Assembly: GCF_001940455.1 (NCBI RefSeq)
Contig: NZ_MKQR01000020.1
Coordinates: forward strand, 1-55,085
Direction of reading: 5' to 3'
Source: Actinokineospora bangkokensis
GTDB lineage: Bacteria; Actinomycetota; Actinomycetes; Mycobacteriales; Pseudonocardiaceae
DNA: 55,085 bases
Shown: positions 53,744-55,085 of the stretch, in pieces
Layout of the letters: each line of letters opens with the position of its first letter
Numbering within the stretch: position 1 is the first letter of the stretch
Program-made: the position numbers and the translations under genes
Notes under the pieces: model-generated
What the model was told of the DNA's origin: nothing
Database searches by the model: none
The model's input: the letters and a program-made list of their open reading frames with translations, nothing else

Positions 53744-54943
53744 TCAGGCCGCCGACCCCGAGCGCTCCCCCCACAGCAGGAACGTCAACGAGGCGGGCGC
53801 CAACCCGGTGCCACCGCCCTCGACCCCCACGACGTTCGCCACCGACAGCTGGCACCCGCCCACCGCGTACCCGGCGTCAGCGAGCACCTGGCGGGTCGCG
53901 CCGACCCGGTCGAGCTCCGGCACGACGACCACCACCCGCTCCGCGCCCGCCCCGGCGCACGCGCGCACCACGTCCGGCTCAGCGGCGGCGAGGAAGATCG
54001 AGTCCGGCCGGGGCAGGTCGGGCAGCACCCGCAGCGGGTCGCCGTCGGCCAGCCGCACGTCCACCCCGTGCGCGCCCGCGTTGGCCACGATCCGCACGCA
54101 CAACCCCGAGTCGCGCTCCACCGCGACCACCGCCGCGCCCAACCGGGCCGCCTCGATCCCCACCGCCCCGGACCCGGCGCACACGTCCCACACCAGCACC
54201 CCCGGCCGCGGCGCCAACCGGGCCAGGGCCAGCGCCCGCACCTCCGGCGCGGTGCCCACGCCCGCCCGGGTCGCGAACGCGCCCTCGTCCAGCGCCCACC
54301 CGCCGACCGGCGGCACCACCTCGCCGCCCGCGATCCACGACTCCCGGCCCACCGCGTCCAGCGACGCCAGGCACAGCACCAGCGACGGCTGCCGCCACGC
54401 CCGCCGCTCCACCTCGGAGACGTCCACGATGGACAGCCGCTCCCCCGGGCTGCCCACGTCCTCCAGCACCGCGATGTTGCGCCGCCACCCGTGCAGCTCC
54501 CTGGCCAGCTCCGCCGGGCCCGCGCCCGGGGCGGTCAGCACCGCGACGGCCTTGCGCGCCCGGCACACGTTCACCGCGTGCCGGAAGTCGCGGCCCCGGG
54601 CGCTCACCACCGTGATGTCGTCCCACGGCCTGCGCACCAGCGCCGCCATCCGCTGCACGTCGGTCACCGACGGCCAGACCACCACGTCGACCTTGCGCTC
54701 CCGCAGCGCGCGCAGGTCCCCGAAGTAGCCCGCGTCCCCGGGCACCAGCACGACGACGGGACCCTCGGCGCGGGCGACCTCGTCGAGGGGGACGCCCGCC
54801 GCGGTGTCGAGCACGGGGCGGTCCGGGGGGACGTGGCGCTCCAGGAGGGGCCTGGGGCCCACGACCAGGCGGGCCTGCGCCAGCACGGACCCGGCCCCCG
54901 GGGGCAAGCCCATCCGGTCGAGGCCGATCACCGTCACGGTCAT
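53744..54943 (-). CDS. cobL: Precorrin-6Y C5,15-methyltransferase (decarboxylating)
   Basis: A 399-aa fusion of the CbiE and CbiT halves: SAM-dependent methylation at C-5 and C-15 with decarboxylation of the acetate chain in cobalamin synthesis. The CbiE part begins TVTVIGLDRMGLPPGAGSVL and includes VVLVPGDAGYFG; the CbiT part has the SAM motif VWDVCAGSGAVGIEAARLG near residue 250 and GGCQLSVANV near the end. No other cob genes are in the window, although cysG supplies precorrin-2. It starts at ATG 54943. Confidence 0.93.
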   Translation of the reverse strand: MTVTVIGLDRMGLPPGAGSVLAQARLVVGPRPLLERHVPPDRPVLDTAAGVPLDEVARAEGPVVVLVPGDAGYFGDLRALRERKVDVVVWPSVTDVQRMAALVRRPWDDITVVSARGRDFRHAVNVCRARKAVAVLTAPGAGPAELARELHGWRRNIAVLEDVGSPGERLSIVDVSEVERRAWRQPSLVLCLASLDAVGRESWIAGGEVVPPVGGWALDEGAFATRAGVGTAPEVRALALARLAPRPGVLVWDVCAGSGAVGIEAARLGAAVVAVERDSGLCVRIVANAGAHGVDVRLADGDPLRVLPDLPRPDSIFLAAAEPDVVRACAGAGAERVVVVVPELDRVGATRQVLADAGYAVGGCQLSVANVVGVEGGGTGLAPASLTFLLWGERSGSAA

Positions 54944-55085
54944 GCGCGGTATTCGACCACGCGTGGGGGTGGGGGGTGAAGTCGAGGATCTGCTTGCGCG
55001 GAGCGAAGAGCGCGGGACTTGCCCGGCGCGCCGGGTGGGGGCTCTGCTGCGCAGAGCTTGAAAAGATCCGGGATTTGTCTGGCGT
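54944..55085. other. Structured intergenic DNA at the window end
   Basis: Upstream of cobL. It holds the perfect 14-bp palindrome CCCGGCGCGCCGGG (55022-55035) and the perfect hairpin GCTCTGC-TGC-GCAGAGC (55041-55057), 5 bp apart. No gene is visible; the region continues past the window. Confidence 0.6.

Overview
The window is about 55 kb of very high-GC, gene-dense DNA from an actinomycete, most likely of the order Pseudonocardiales (Saccharothrix/Actinokineospora/Amycolatopsis-like). Three things support this: a full-length BldD with its c-di-GMP motif, an actinobacterial integration host factor (mihF), and a gene order that matches the Mycobacterium tuberculosis Rv1379-Rv1392 and Rv2533c-Rv2559c blocks almost gene for gene. 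The genus call is inference. No rRNA, tRNA, CRISPR array, integrase or complete insertion sequence is visible.

Region 1 (1-12.9 kb, all minus strand) is the de novo pyrimidine operon pyrR-pyrB-pyrC-(PH-like membrane protein)-carA-carB-pyrF, with every junction overlapping by 1-8 nt. A terminator-like hairpin follows, then a second unit mihF-gmk-rpoZ-coaBC-metK (nucleoid protein, GMP kinase, RNA polymerase omega, CoA synthesis, SAM synthesis). The pyrR leader carries a sequence matching the PyrR-binding loop directly against its ribosome binding site. bldD is divergent from pyrR, and two BldD-box-like sites overlap its putative promoter.

Region 2 (13.6-30.1 kb) holds nusB, efp and a Xaa-Pro peptidase (minus), a small four-helix membrane protein (plus), a secreted beta-propeller lipoprotein, the shikimate cluster aroC-aroK-aroB-aroQ, an orphan prepilin-peptidase-like protein, the chain alaS-ruvX-mltG-aroE, two small conserved proteins (DUF948- and DUF6167-like) and rarA.

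Region 3 (30.2-41.5 kb) is more lineage-specific: an unknown 119-aa protein, a uridine-kinase-like protein, a methyltransferase, a two-gene sulfone-assimilation cassette (sfnG plus a SfnC/DszC-like flavoprotein), a zinc alcohol dehydrogenase, a class V aminotransferase, a palindrome-rich intergenic stretch with a ~139-bp imperfect inverted repeat, an aminoglycoside-phosphotransferase-like protein, a DUF389 membrane protein and aspS.

Region 4 (41.8-54.9 kb) holds an HTH regulator, a siroheme synthase/uroporphyrinogen methyltransferase, an OmpR-type DNA-binding protein without a phosphorylatable receiver, a 1190-aa secreted subtilase with a long multidomain C-terminus, a DEAD-box helicase divergent from a 71-aa conserved small protein, a polytopic membrane protein, a Tat lipoprotein esterase homologue that appears to lack its catalytic serine, a secreted trypsin and cobL. 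The window ends in structured intergenic DNA. Housekeeping biosynthesis dominates. The less ordinary material is the palindromic element near 36.9 kb, the operator-like dyads, the pyrR/bldD control region and the secreted proteins.
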